NCBI GenBank assembly: GCA_946533615.1
Contig: CAMNBY010000321.1
Location: 1 to 6,675, forward strand
DNA from: an uncultured Clostridia bacterium
Lineage (GTDB): Bacteria; Bacillota; Clostridia; Oscillospirales; Ruminococcaceae
DNA: 6,675 nucleotides
Direction: 5' to 3'
In this document: positions 1 through 5,794 of the stretch, one piece after another
How the letters are laid out: each line of letters starts with the position of its first letter
Numbering within the stretch: the first letter of the stretch is position 1
Program-made: the position numbers and the translations under genes
Notes under the pieces: generated by a model
The model's database searches: none
The model's input: only the letters and a program-made list of their open reading frames with translations
What the model was told of the DNA's origin: nothing

Positions 1-801
1 GCCCCCCGCCGCAACGGCCTGCAAACAGGCAGGAGCATCACCTCAAACGCCTTCTACAATGTTTTCTTTGCCCTGTGTAACGTGCTGATCTTCACGCTGT
101 TTGTATATCAGAGCCTGTATAAGGCCATTATCTGGTCGGTAGTGGTGGGGCTGGTCATCACCTTTATCCGCACTCAGAAGCAGTTCGACCTTCACGCCCT
201 GTACGGAATGCTCGTAAGGGTGCTCTGCTGCTCCGTTGGGGCGCTGTGCCTGAGCTTTGTGATCTACATCACCTACGGCTTCGGCATAAAGGAAACCAGC
301 CCCGAGAGCATAGCGACCAAGGACTGTGAGCTCACGGTCGATCGGGAGTGCTGGCTGCCAATACAGAGCATAGACGAGGACCTTTCAAAATACTGGGAGG
401 TGGACTGCGCCAGGATAGAGGAAGAAGGCAGGGTGAAGGAGGCCTCGGCGGCGATCTTCGAGTATATGGACGAGCACTCGGTAGAAAAGAATAACCATTC
501 CGCCGACCACTTTTTCAACTTTTTGATCTACGGCTCGAGCAATTTACTGTTCCTGGACGAGCCTGATTATTCCCTCGGCGACTACTGCGTTATCCTGACA
601 GTAGAGAACAGGCCGCAGGGTAAGGATAACGGCGACTATGACTACTACAACTATCACGCCTACATGACAACAGAGGACTTCAGGAATATGCCCGACTGGC
701 TGGAGGCTCACGGGGTGCCAATCGTTCACAAGACACCGCCCAGCATTCCGCTGTACGAAAACGAAATGGAAGATCAGGAACTGCAAGAGGAAAGACAATG
801 A
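1..801 (+). CDS. ABC-2-type permease-like membrane protein, C-terminal part (5' end outside window)
   Basis: The reading frame is open from base 1 to the TGA at 799-801, giving 266 visible codons. The start lies upstream. Alignment with the next gene places the first visible residue near residue 257 of a roughly 490-residue protein, so about half is missing. Three hydrophobic segments are visible, at about residues 18-41, 42-56 and 70-92. They end in a VIYITYGFG motif, followed by an acidic soluble domain of about 170 residues that ends in a Glu-rich tail (YENEMEDQELQEERQ). The shared landmarks RRNGLQ, KQ-DLH, YITYGFG, AAIFE and GVP with the downstream protein show the two are paralogues. By resemblance of that full-length partner, the likely role is the membrane subunit of an ABC exporter. 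No ATPase is in view, so the substrate is unknown. The family call is inference; the paralogy is seen directly. Confidence 0.75.
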   Translation, partial: APRRNGLQTGRSITSNAFYNVFFALCNVLIFTLFVYQSLYKAIIWSVVVGLVITFIRTQKQFDLHALYGMLVRVLCCSVGALCLSFVIYITYGFGIKETSPESIATKDCELTVDRECWLPIQSIDEDLSKYWEVDCARIEEEGRVKEASAAIFEYMDEHSVEKNNHSADHFFNFLIYGSSNLLFLDEPDYSLGDYCVILTVENRPQGKDNGDYDYYNYHAYMTTEDFRNMPDWLEAHGVPIVHKTPPSIPLYENEMEDQELQEERQ

Positions 802-2276
802 CAACAAAAGAACGTGTAAAAAGATACAAAAACAGTCTTGAGCTTAGCTGCCGACAGGTAAGGCTGATGCTGATCGTGCTGGCGGCTGCGGCAGGCTTTA
901 TGGGCTTTTTCAGCTTTATGCTGCTTGGCGGAACAACACCGACGGACAACGCACTTCTGTCCCTGTTCTCGGTGACCTTCGCGCTGCTGTGCAGCGGCGG
1001 GATAGTGCTGCTGCCGATCGTCTTCCGCGAGCTTTACAGCAAGCCCGTTGCAGACACCGTCTATTCCATGCCGCTGTCATCAAACGAGCGCTTTCTGGCG
1101 AAGCTCTGGATAATAGGCGAATATCACCTGCTGCCCGTGGTCTGCACGGCGGTGCTCGTCGGCATCTCGGCGGTGGTGTTCTGCGGAGGCAACACCTGGG
1201 CAAGCGGCATGATAGTGCGCTATCTGCTGGTGATGGTCATCGAGGCGGCCTTTGCCGATGCGGCCTGTTTGCTGTTCATCAACTTCTGCGGCAGCCTGCT
1301 GTGCTGCATCTATGTGCCTGCGGCCGCGACCGTCCTGCTAAGCCTTGCGCCGATGCTGGTCGTGGGCTGCTACCGCTACTTCTCGGGCATCTACGCCTTT
1401 TCGACAGAGCCCCAGTCGGACGTGCTGAACAGCTTCGGCGTTTCCGAGATCGTGAGGAGCTTCTTTGACAGCCACTACATCGACGCCCCCGACAGCAGCA
1501 TTCTGGCGCTTATGTTGATTGAGCCCGTGCTGGCGGTCGTGTTCACTCTGCTGGCGCTGGCGGTCTACGGCAGGAGAAACGGCCTGCAAGCAGGCAAGCC
1601 CTTTGCAAACGGCTTCTTCTACACCGTGTTCATCTGCTTTGCGGTCATCGCGGGGTTTGCTGCCGGTCTCAGGAACAGAGCGCTCTTCGCGGCTGTGATC
1701 TACGGCGTGGGCGCAGGGCTGATAGTCGCGGCGACAAGATACCGCAAACAGCTTGATCTTCACGAGCTGTGCGTGACGCTGGTACACTGTGCCGCATCAA
1801 TGGCGGGTGCAACGGCGGCGGTGTTCGTGGTCTACATCACCTACGGCTTCGGCGGAGGTCACGCCCGCCCCGAGAACTACGTCGTTGATAACTGCCACGT
1901 TGAGTTTCACAGCAATGAGCAGTATTTTCAAGGCGAGACCTCGTGGTACCTCGACTATGACGAGGTGATCCGCCGCGGAAGCCAGCGCGAGGCGGCAACT
2001 GCGATCTTTGAGGAGCTGAGCCGCTTGCAGGCCGTCAAGCCTCGCCACACCGTGTCGGACTTCCCCGATTTCTTTATCCTTGGAAGAGAGCGCTACACGC
2101 CCGATATCCCACGCTCCGAGACGGCGGCTTTCACGCTCGAGTGCCTCGGTGCGGGAAACTACAAGGACAGGTACTACTATTTCAGCGCCGTCATCAGGAA
2201 GGATCAGGTCGGCGAGCTGTTCGCGGCTCTTAAAGCCCGCGGAGTGCCGCTGATGAACGATTCCGACGTCGGGTAA
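798..2276 (+). CDS. ABC-2-type permease-like integral membrane protein with C-terminal soluble domain
   Basis: This is a complete 492-residue gene. Its ATG overlaps the previous stop (ATGA, 798-801), and GAGG at 787-790 is correctly spaced, so the pair is probably translationally coupled. About nine hydrophobic helices are visible, near residues 22-43, 53-76, 108-130, 138-163, 166-191, 235-257, 272-290, 295-312 and 324-350. A Cys-containing soluble domain of about 140 residues (353-492) follows. After the second helix, the cytoplasmic-looking stretch ADTVYSMPLSSNERFLAKL (85-103) resembles the HSLP-x-x-R-type loop of Firmicutes ABC-2 permeases such as the YtrC/YtrD-like group. That family resemblance is the main support for the call. 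The C-terminal domain resembles the upstream paralogue's but lacks its acidic tail. The substrate is unknown. A lantibiotic, antimicrobial or stress exporter would be a reasonable guess, but nothing here proves it. No clear terminator follows the stop codon. Confidence 0.7.
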   Translation: MTTKERVKRYKNSLELSCRQVRLMLIVLAAAAGFMGFFSFMLLGGTTPTDNALLSLFSVTFALLCSGGIVLLPIVFRELYSKPVADTVYSMPLSSNERFLAKLWIIGEYHLLPVVCTAVLVGISAVVFCGGNTWASGMIVRYLLVMVIEAAFADAACLLFINFCGSLLCCIYVPAAATVLLSLAPMLVVGCYRYFSGIYAFSTEPQSDVLNSFGVSEIVRSFFDSHYIDAPDSSILALMLIEPVLAVVFTLLALAVYGRRNGLQAGKPFANGFFYTVFICFAVIAGFAAGLRNRALFAAVIYGVGAGLIVAATRYRKQLDLHELCVTLVHCAASMAGATAAVFVVYITYGFGGGHARPENYVVDNCHVEFHSNEQYFQGETSWYLDYDEVIRRGSQREAATAIFEELSRLQAVKPRHTVSDFPDFFILGRERYTPDIPRSETAAFTLECLGAGNYKDRYYYFSAVIRKDQVGELFAALKARGVPLMNDSDVG

Positions 2277-2312
2277 TGGGCTTGGGCAAAAGCGCAGTAT
2301 CAAAACCCGCTA

Positions 2313-2341
2313 TTGACAAATCCCTTTTGCAGTGATATAAT
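2313..2341 (+). promoter_or_regulatory. Consensus sigma-A promoter of the fluoride riboswitch/antiporter unit
   Basis: The -35 box TTGACA is at 2313-2318 and the -10 box TATAAT at 2336-2341, separated by exactly 17 bases. A TG at 2333-2334 adds an extended -10. All twelve core bases match consensus, so initiation should be strong, which suits control after initiation by the riboswitch. The expected transcript start is near 2348. Confidence 0.93.
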
Positions 2342-2360
2342 AATAACAGAAAATCTCATA

Positions 2361-2420
2361 CGGGAATGATGTTCTCCCGCGGGAAACCGAAACCGCTTAT
2401 TCAAAGCTGATGACTTCTGC
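2361..2420 (+). promoter_or_regulatory. Fluoride riboswitch aptamer (crcB motif)
   Basis: The leader reproduces the known fluoride aptamer layout. The first stem is CGGGA (2361-2365) with TCCCG (2375-2379), closing the loop ATGATGTTC, which is close to the family's AUGGNGUUC. The AAACC joint is at 2390-2394. The next stem is GCTT (2395-2398) with AAGC (2404-2407). The signature tail TGATGACTTCTGC is at 2408-2420. The pseudoknot would pair GATGTT (2368-2373) with GACTTC (2412-2417), leaving one central U-U mismatch. Compared with the minimal Thermotoga-type aptamer there is one extra piece, a CGG-GAAA-CCG mini-hairpin at 2380-2389. This RNA class binds F- with Mg2+ and usually turns on fluoride exporters and related genes. 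Its placement 45 bases before an antiporter gene agrees with that. Identification is by recalled consensus, not by a covariance search. Confidence 0.88.
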
Positions 2421-2449
2421 GTTTTACGCAATAGTTGTCGGCTTTTTTT
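2403..2449 (+). terminator. Riboswitch-controlled intrinsic terminator (expression platform)
   Basis: Bases 2403-2415 pair without interruption (three G-U pairs) with 2433-2445. An inner TGCG/CGCA stem sits at 2418-2421 and 2427-2430, and a run of seven T follows at 2443-2449. The 5' arm contains the AAGC strand of the aptamer's second stem and most of the pseudoknot strand GACTTC. Aptamer and terminator therefore cannot form together. Ligand-bound RNA should read through into the antiporter gene and ligand-free RNA should stop here, making this an ON switch. Confidence 0.88.
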
Positions 2450-2452
2450 GTT

Positions 2453-2457
2453 GGAGG
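2453..2457 (+). promoter_or_regulatory. Ribosome binding site fixing the antiporter start
   Basis: GGAGG lies 7 bases before the ATG at 2465. It shows that translation begins there and not at the in-frame TTG at 2435, which sits inside the terminator stem with no Shine-Dalgarno sequence. Confidence 0.9.
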
Positions 2458-2464
2458 TATTTTT

Positions 2465-3682
2465 ATGCTATTATCCATTGCGATCATTTTTCTTGTCGGG
2501 CTGTCAGCCGCCGCGATCTTTGAGAGGATAGGCTTGCCGCGGATCGTCGGTATGCTCGGCGTCGGGATCGTGGTTAGCCCCTATGTGCTTGATCTGCTCG
2601 ACCCGAAAATACTCGGCATATCCTCGGAGCTTCGGCAGATAGCTCTTATCATAATTCTTATCAAGGCAGGGCTGTCGCTGAATCTGTCAGACCTGAAAAA
2701 AGTCGGCAGGCCTGCGGTGATGATGTCCTTCGTGCCTGCGTGCTGCGAGATAGTCGGGTATGTGGTGTTTGCGCCGCTGCTGCTTGGTGTGGACCGCATC
2801 GAAGCGGCTGTTATGGGTGCGGTGCTCAGTGCGGTATCTCCTGCGGTCGTCGTGCCCCGAATGGTGAAGCTCATCGAAGAAAAATGGGGTACGGAAAAGA
2901 GCATACCACAGATGATACTTGCGGGTGCGTCCTGCGACGACATTTTTGTGATCGTGCTGTTCTCCACATTCGTAACTATGGCGCAGGGCGGCTCGGCAAT
3001 GGTGACGGACTTTCTGAATATTCCCATATCCATTGTGCTTGGTGTCCTGCTCGGTGCGGTGGTCGGCTTTGCGGTATATCATTTGGTTGAGGGAGCGTAC
3101 AAGCGCGAGCACAGGATCAGAAACAGCACAAAGGTCATTATCCTGCTTGGCCTGGCGTTCCTCCTGATGAGCATTGAAACGCTTGTTAAGCCCTACGCTG
3201 CGGTATCGGGGCTGCTTGCTGTTATGGCTATGGCCTGCGCAGTCAAGCTGAAAACGGACAGCAAAGTATCATCACGGCTGTCCGAGAAGTTCGGAAAGCT
3301 GTGGATAGCCGCCGAGGTCATGCTGTTCGTGCTGGTCGGTGCGGCGGTAGATGTGCGTTATACACTCTCGGCAGGAGGAATGGCGGTGCTGATGATATTC
3401 ATAGCCCTCACATTCAGGGCTGTGGGAGTGTGCCTGTGCCTGCTCGGCACAAAGCTGAACGCCAAGGAGCGCATCTTCTGCGTGATAGCATATCTTCCGA
3501 AAGCAACTGTGCAGGCGGCTATCGGCTCGGTGCCGCTGTCGCTTGGGCTGCCCTGCGGAAAGATCGTGCTGTCGGTGGCTGTGCTTGCGATACTGTTAAC
3601 GGCTCCGCTCGGGGCGATAGGGATAGACAGAAGCTACAAGCGGCTGCTTGCTGCCCGCGGAGTGCCGCCGCTAAACGTTTAG
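2465..3682 (+). CDS. CPA-family cation/proton antiporter under fluoride-riboswitch control
   Basis: This is a 405-residue inner-membrane protein with about 12-13 hydrophobic helices, the usual size for a short monovalent cation:proton antiporter (Pfam Na_H_Exchanger type) without a cytoplasmic tail. The N-terminal GLPRIVGMLGVGIVVSP (23-39) is the family's first conserved stretch. SAVSPAVVVP (122-131) matches the unwound transport-core helix. The adjacent acidic pair D158-D159 in SCDDIFVIV occupies the ion-binding position. R318 and the LPKATVQAAIG block (344-354, with K346) match conserved charged sites in late helices. ATG 2465 is chosen because GGAGG precedes it by 7 bases. The gene is alone between a fluoride riboswitch and a terminator, so its expression should rise with cellular fluoride. 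Antiporters of this class are a known, less-studied set of genes behind this riboswitch, along with crcB/Fluc and CLC-F. Whether this protein moves F- itself or restores Na+/pH balance during fluoride stress cannot be told from the sequence. Confidence 0.9.
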   Translation: MLLSIAIIFLVGLSAAAIFERIGLPRIVGMLGVGIVVSPYVLDLLDPKILGISSELRQIALIIILIKAGLSLNLSDLKKVGRPAVMMSFVPACCEIVGYVVFAPLLLGVDRIEAAVMGAVLSAVSPAVVVPRMVKLIEEKWGTEKSIPQMILAGASCDDIFVIVLFSTFVTMAQGGSAMVTDFLNIPISIVLGVLLGAVVGFAVYHLVEGAYKREHRIRNSTKVIILLGLAFLLMSIETLVKPYAAVSGLLAVMAMACAVKLKTDSKVSSRLSEKFGKLWIAAEVMLFVLVGAAVDVRYTLSAGGMAVLMIFIALTFRAVGVCLCLLGTKLNAKERIFCVIAYLPKATVQAAIGSVPLSLGLPCGKIVLSVAVLAILLTAPLGAIGIDRSYKRLLAARGVPPLNV

Positions 3683-3726
3683 GACGTCGAGGAATGAAGC
3701 GCGGGCGCCATAGACAGTTTTTTTCG

Positions 3727-3765
3727 GACACTTCTGCTGCATTGCGGCAGAGGTGTCTTTTCGTT
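3727..3765 (+). terminator. Intrinsic terminator after the antiporter gene
   Basis: A 14-pair stem (3727-3740 with 3744-3757, two G-U pairs) closes a 3-base ATT loop and is followed by TTTTCGTT. It lies 44 bases after the antiporter stop. On the other strand the hairpin is followed by A-rich sequence, so it works only in the plus direction. Confidence 0.88.
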
Positions 3766-3784
3766 ACATTGCAAAACGCCCGAT

Positions 3785-3916
3785 AAAAGAAAAAAGAAGA
3801 AAGAATAAATAAGTAATAATGATCAAGGTATCGCCCTTGGCAATGTTTTTAATTCGTCCGCAAGGCGGACACCTTGTTTATTCATTATTCTTTATTCTTT
3901 CTTCTCTATTATTTAT
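3785..3916. repeat. Imperfect inverted-repeat element with internal GC-rich hairpin (MITE- or REP-like candidate)
   Basis: Two A/T-rich arms of about 45 bases face each other. Their outer 15 bases are perfect inverse copies (AGAAGAAAGAATAAA at 3795-3809, complement at 3891-3905). Their inner ends CAAGGT (3824-3829) and ACCTTG (3871-3876) are also perfect, and the middle parts match only loosely. Between the arms is the hairpin GTCCGC-AAG-GCGGAC (3856-3870). CAAGG (3824-3828) could alternatively pair with CCTTG (3835-3839), giving a second fold. There is no open reading frame of note. The element fills the space between the convergent antiporter and PLP-enzyme genes. Each arm is T-rich in its outgoing direction, so it may help end transcripts from either side. 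That it is a dispersed element is inference from structure alone. Confidence 0.55.
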
Positions 3917-3928
3917 ACGATGTGCTGT

Positions 3929-5125
3929 TCAGTCAACGGTCGCAAGACCCTCGGCCTCGAAGGCCTGCTTCAGGTCGTTTATAAGATCCTGCTTGTCCTC
4001 GATGCCGATAGCAACACGGTAGAAGCCGCCGTGGAACTCCTCGGGGTAGAGGTACATTCTCTCGTCGTCCTCGCCGAGGAAGACGATCAGGCTGCCTGCG
4101 TTTCCGAGAGACACCGCCGAGGTGAAGACCTCGAGGTGGGTGACTACGCGGTTATAGAGGTCGTGCTCGCCTTTAAGGCCGAAGGACAGCACTCCGCCGA
4201 AGCCGTGAGACATCTGCTTTTTAGCCAGCTCGTGACCCTTGAAGCTCTCCAGTCCCGGATAGGCCACAAAGCTTACGCAGGGCTGACGCTCGAGCCAGCG
4301 TGCAACTGCAAGAGCGTTGTCGTTGTGTACCTGCATTCTGAGGGGGAAGGTCTCGCAGCCGCGTGTTATCAGCCAGGCGTTGAAGGGGCTGATGCAGCCG
4401 CCGATGTTCACCTGCGCCTGATAGCGGATCTGCTCGCAGGTCTCGTGGTCGGTGATAACTGCTCCGCCCATGGAGTCGCCGTGGCCGTTGATGTACTTGG
4501 TAAGGCTTTCCACAACATAGTCAACGCCGAATTCCAGCGGGCGGGTATTATAGGGCGAGGAGAAGGTGTTATCCACGGAGACCTTAATGCCATGCTCGTG
4601 CGCCAGCTTGACTATGGCCTCGATGTCGCAGATGCAGAGCGTGGGGTTTCCCGGGGTCTCGAAGTGTATGAGTCTGGTGTTCGGCCTGATCGCCGCCTTG
4701 ATATTCTCCACGTCCGTGCAGTCTACGATAGAGGTCTCGATACCCCATTTCTCGCACCACAGCTCGTTGAAGATCCTGTAGGTCGCGATGTAGGTGACAG
4801 TGGAGAAAATGACGTGGTCGCCTTTTTTCAGCTTTGTGAAGAAGAGCGCCGAGAGGGCTGCAACGCCGCTTGCAAGCACGACGCAGTCCTCGCCGCCGTG
4901 AAGATTGGCGATACGCTTTTCAAGCATACCCTGATTTACGCCGCCGTTGCGGGTATAGATATTCGCCTCGGAGGCAGACCAGTTCATCTGTGATGCGTCG
5001 TAAGGCAGGGTATAGCTGTTTGCCATATAGATCGCGGGCTCGATAGCGCCCGTTGCTGTGTCGGGCTCGACTCCCGCGTGGATAGCTCTTGTTGTAAAGC
5101 TCATTTTGTCGATATTCTTGCTCAT
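3929..5125 (-). CDS. Trans-sulfuration family PLP-dependent enzyme (Cys/Met metabolism family)
   Basis: This is a 398-residue cytosolic enzyme, the normal length for the cystathionine gamma-synthase/methionine gamma-lyase/O-acetylhomoserine sulfhydrylase superfamily. Visible landmarks are the phosphate-binding Y57-x-R59 (IYTRNGGVNQGMLEKR), the GGED-x-x-V-x-ASG-x-A-A block at 78-90, Y112 for ring stacking, FETPGNPT (155-162), D185 in VDNTF, the PLP lysine K210 in SLTKYINGHGDSMGG, S339 in SLGN, and R370 for the substrate carboxylate. The TKYINGHGD form and overall size favour methionine gamma-lyase or an O-acetylhomoserine-type enzyme, but the exact reaction cannot be settled. Two loops are unusual: TYIATY (111-116), where the family normally has YGGTY/YGCT, and GNAGSLIVF (341-349), where GG-x-E-(S/T)-L is usual. 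AAGGA at 5135-5139, 9 bases before the ATG, supports the start. The gene is monocistronic, with its own promoter, and converges on the antiporter gene. Confidence 0.9.
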   Translation of the reverse strand: MSKNIDKMSFTTRAIHAGVEPDTATGAIEPAIYMANSYTLPYDASQMNWSASEANIYTRNGGVNQGMLEKRIANLHGGEDCVVLASGVAALSALFFTKLKKGDHVIFSTVTYIATYRIFNELWCEKWGIETSIVDCTDVENIKAAIRPNTRLIHFETPGNPTLCICDIEAIVKLAHEHGIKVSVDNTFSSPYNTRPLEFGVDYVVESLTKYINGHGDSMGGAVITDHETCEQIRYQAQVNIGGCISPFNAWLITRGCETFPLRMQVHNDNALAVARWLERQPCVSFVAYPGLESFKGHELAKKQMSHGFGGVLSFGLKGEHDLYNRVVTHLEVFTSAVSLGNAGSLIVFLGEDDERMYLYPEEFHGGFYRVAIGIEDKQDLINDLKQAFEAEGLATVD

Positions 5126-5150
5126 ATACTTTCATCCTTTCCGGAAACGG

Positions 5151-5168
5151 CAGGCGGCTCGGCGCCTG
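5151..5168 (-). other. Leader hairpin ahead of the PLP-enzyme gene
   Basis: CAGGCG (5151-5156) pairs with CGCCTG (5163-5168) around a 6-base loop in the roughly 70-base untranslated leader. A weaker GTGTT/AACAC stem lies just upstream in the RNA. There is no T-run, so this is not a terminator. No S-box, T-box or other known sulfur-metabolism riboswitch pattern was recognised. A regulatory role is possible but unproven. Confidence 0.4.
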
Positions 5169-5201
5169 TTTATCGTGTTACTGTAATAAAACACCGTGTC
5201 T

Positions 5202-5210
5202 ATTATAACA
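5202..5210 (-). promoter_or_regulatory. Extended -10 promoter of the PLP-enzyme gene
   Basis: On the minus strand TATAAT (5207-5202) is preceded by TGT (5210-5208), a perfect TGnTATAAT extended -10. No good -35 is seen: the hexamer at 17-base spacing is ACAATC, and the better TTCACA (5233-5228) is 20 bases away. The transcript would start near 5195 and have a leader of about 70 bases. Confidence 0.7.
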
Positions 5211-5274
5211 TTTTTCTCGGCGCCGATTGTGAAATAAAGGTAAACTTTATGCAAGGCCGCCGTCATACGGACGC

Positions 5275-5302
5275 AAAAAAAGCCGCCCATGCGGACGGCT
5301 TT
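5275..5302 (-). terminator. Intrinsic terminator of the rplJ-rplL operon
   Basis: On the minus strand a 10-pair stem (5302-5293 with 5288-5279, one G-U) closes a GCAT loop and runs into seven consecutive T (5281-5275). It begins 23 bases after the rplL stop codon and lies just before the promoter of the next minus-strand gene. Confidence 0.93.
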
Positions 5303-5325
5303 GAAATTGCTCGGAAAGGTATCTC

Positions 5326-5697
5326 TTACTTGAGCTCAACAGTAGCGCCGGCAGCCTCAAGCTTAGCCTTGAGCTCCTCAGCGTCAGCCTTGGAAACGCC
5401 TTCCTTGATAGCCTTAGGAGCACCCTCAACGAGCTCCTTGGACTCCTTCAGGCCGAGACCTGTGATCTCCTTAACAGCCTTGATAACGCCCATCTTAGCG
5501 TCGCCGAAGGAAGCAAGGATAACGTCGAACTCAGTCTTCTCCTCAGCAGCAGCAGCGCCTGCACCTGCAGCAGGAGCAGCAGCAACAGCAGCTGTAACGC
5601 CGAACTCCTCCTGGATAGCGTCTACCAGCTCGGAAAGCTCAAGAACCGACAGGGTCTTGATATCTTCTACAAATTTCATAATCTTTTCAGAAGCCAT
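5326..5697 (-). CDS. rplL: 50S ribosomal protein bL12 (L7/L12)
   Basis: This is a 123-residue stalk protein at the usual family length. It has three parts. An N-terminal dimerisation and L10-binding helix pair spans about residues 1-34 (TLSVLELSELVDAIQEEFGV). An Ala/Gly-rich flexible hinge spans 35-52. The globular C-terminal domain (about 53-123) recruits translation factors and carries the hallmark EITGLGLKESKELVEGAPK (77-95). As dimers on L10 it stimulates the GTPases EF-Tu, EF-G, IF2 and RF3. AAGGAG at 5712-5707 lies 9 bases before the ATG and is better than average, fitting the several-fold excess of L12 over L10. The gene is second in the operon after rplJ, with an 87-base spacer holding hairpins, and a strong terminator follows. 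Nothing in the protein is anomalous. Confidence 0.98.
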   Translation of the reverse strand: MASEKIMKFVEDIKTLSVLELSELVDAIQEEFGVTAAVAAAPAAGAGAAAAEEKTEFDVILASFGDAKMGVIKAVKEITGLGLKESKELVEGAPKAIKEGVSKADAEELKAKLEAAGATVELK

Positions 5698-5731
5698 GAT
5701 ATTTTTCTCCTTTATAATTTATTTTGGTTTT

Positions 5732-5794
5732 CGGACGGGAAACGCCGTCCTCGTTTCTTCCGCAGTTATGCGGCTACGCTGCTGTCAGGCAGCG
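5732..5794 (-). other. Three intercistronic hairpins between rplJ and rplL
   Basis: Reading along the RNA, CGCTGC/GCAGCG (5794-5789 with 5782-5777) encloses the rplJ stop codon in its 6-base loop. CCGCA/TGCGG (5773-5769 with 5764-5760) follows, and then GGACGG/CCGTCC (5750-5745 with 5738-5733). None is followed by a T-run, so they are not full terminators. They may stabilise the rplL message or limit upstream RNA decay, helping L12 outproduce L10. The structures are seen; the role is inference. Confidence 0.5.

Noticed and set aside
1797..2303. Minus-strand frame of 168 codons opposite the second permease gene
   Set aside because: It is a shadow of a well-supported membrane protein, and no promoter or ribosome binding site was found for it.
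2435..2464. In-frame TTG start that would add ten residues to the antiporter
   Set aside because: It lies in the 3' arm of the riboswitch terminator and has no ribosome binding site. ATG 2465 has GGAGG at good spacing.
3718..3726. T-run before the antiporter terminator as part of a bidirectional terminator
   Set aside because: On the minus strand it becomes an A-run after the hairpin, so it gives no U-tract in that direction.
3920..4993. Long plus-strand reading frame of about 357 codons opposite the PLP-enzyme gene
   Set aside because: It is a mirror of the GC-rich minus-strand gene, has no recognisable protein features, and the minus strand encodes a clear enzyme with promoter and ribosome binding site.
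5126..5195. Possible S-box, T-box or SAM-type riboswitch ahead of the PLP enzyme
   Set aside because: The leader is only about 70 bases, has no terminator and shows none of the conserved motifs of those RNAs.
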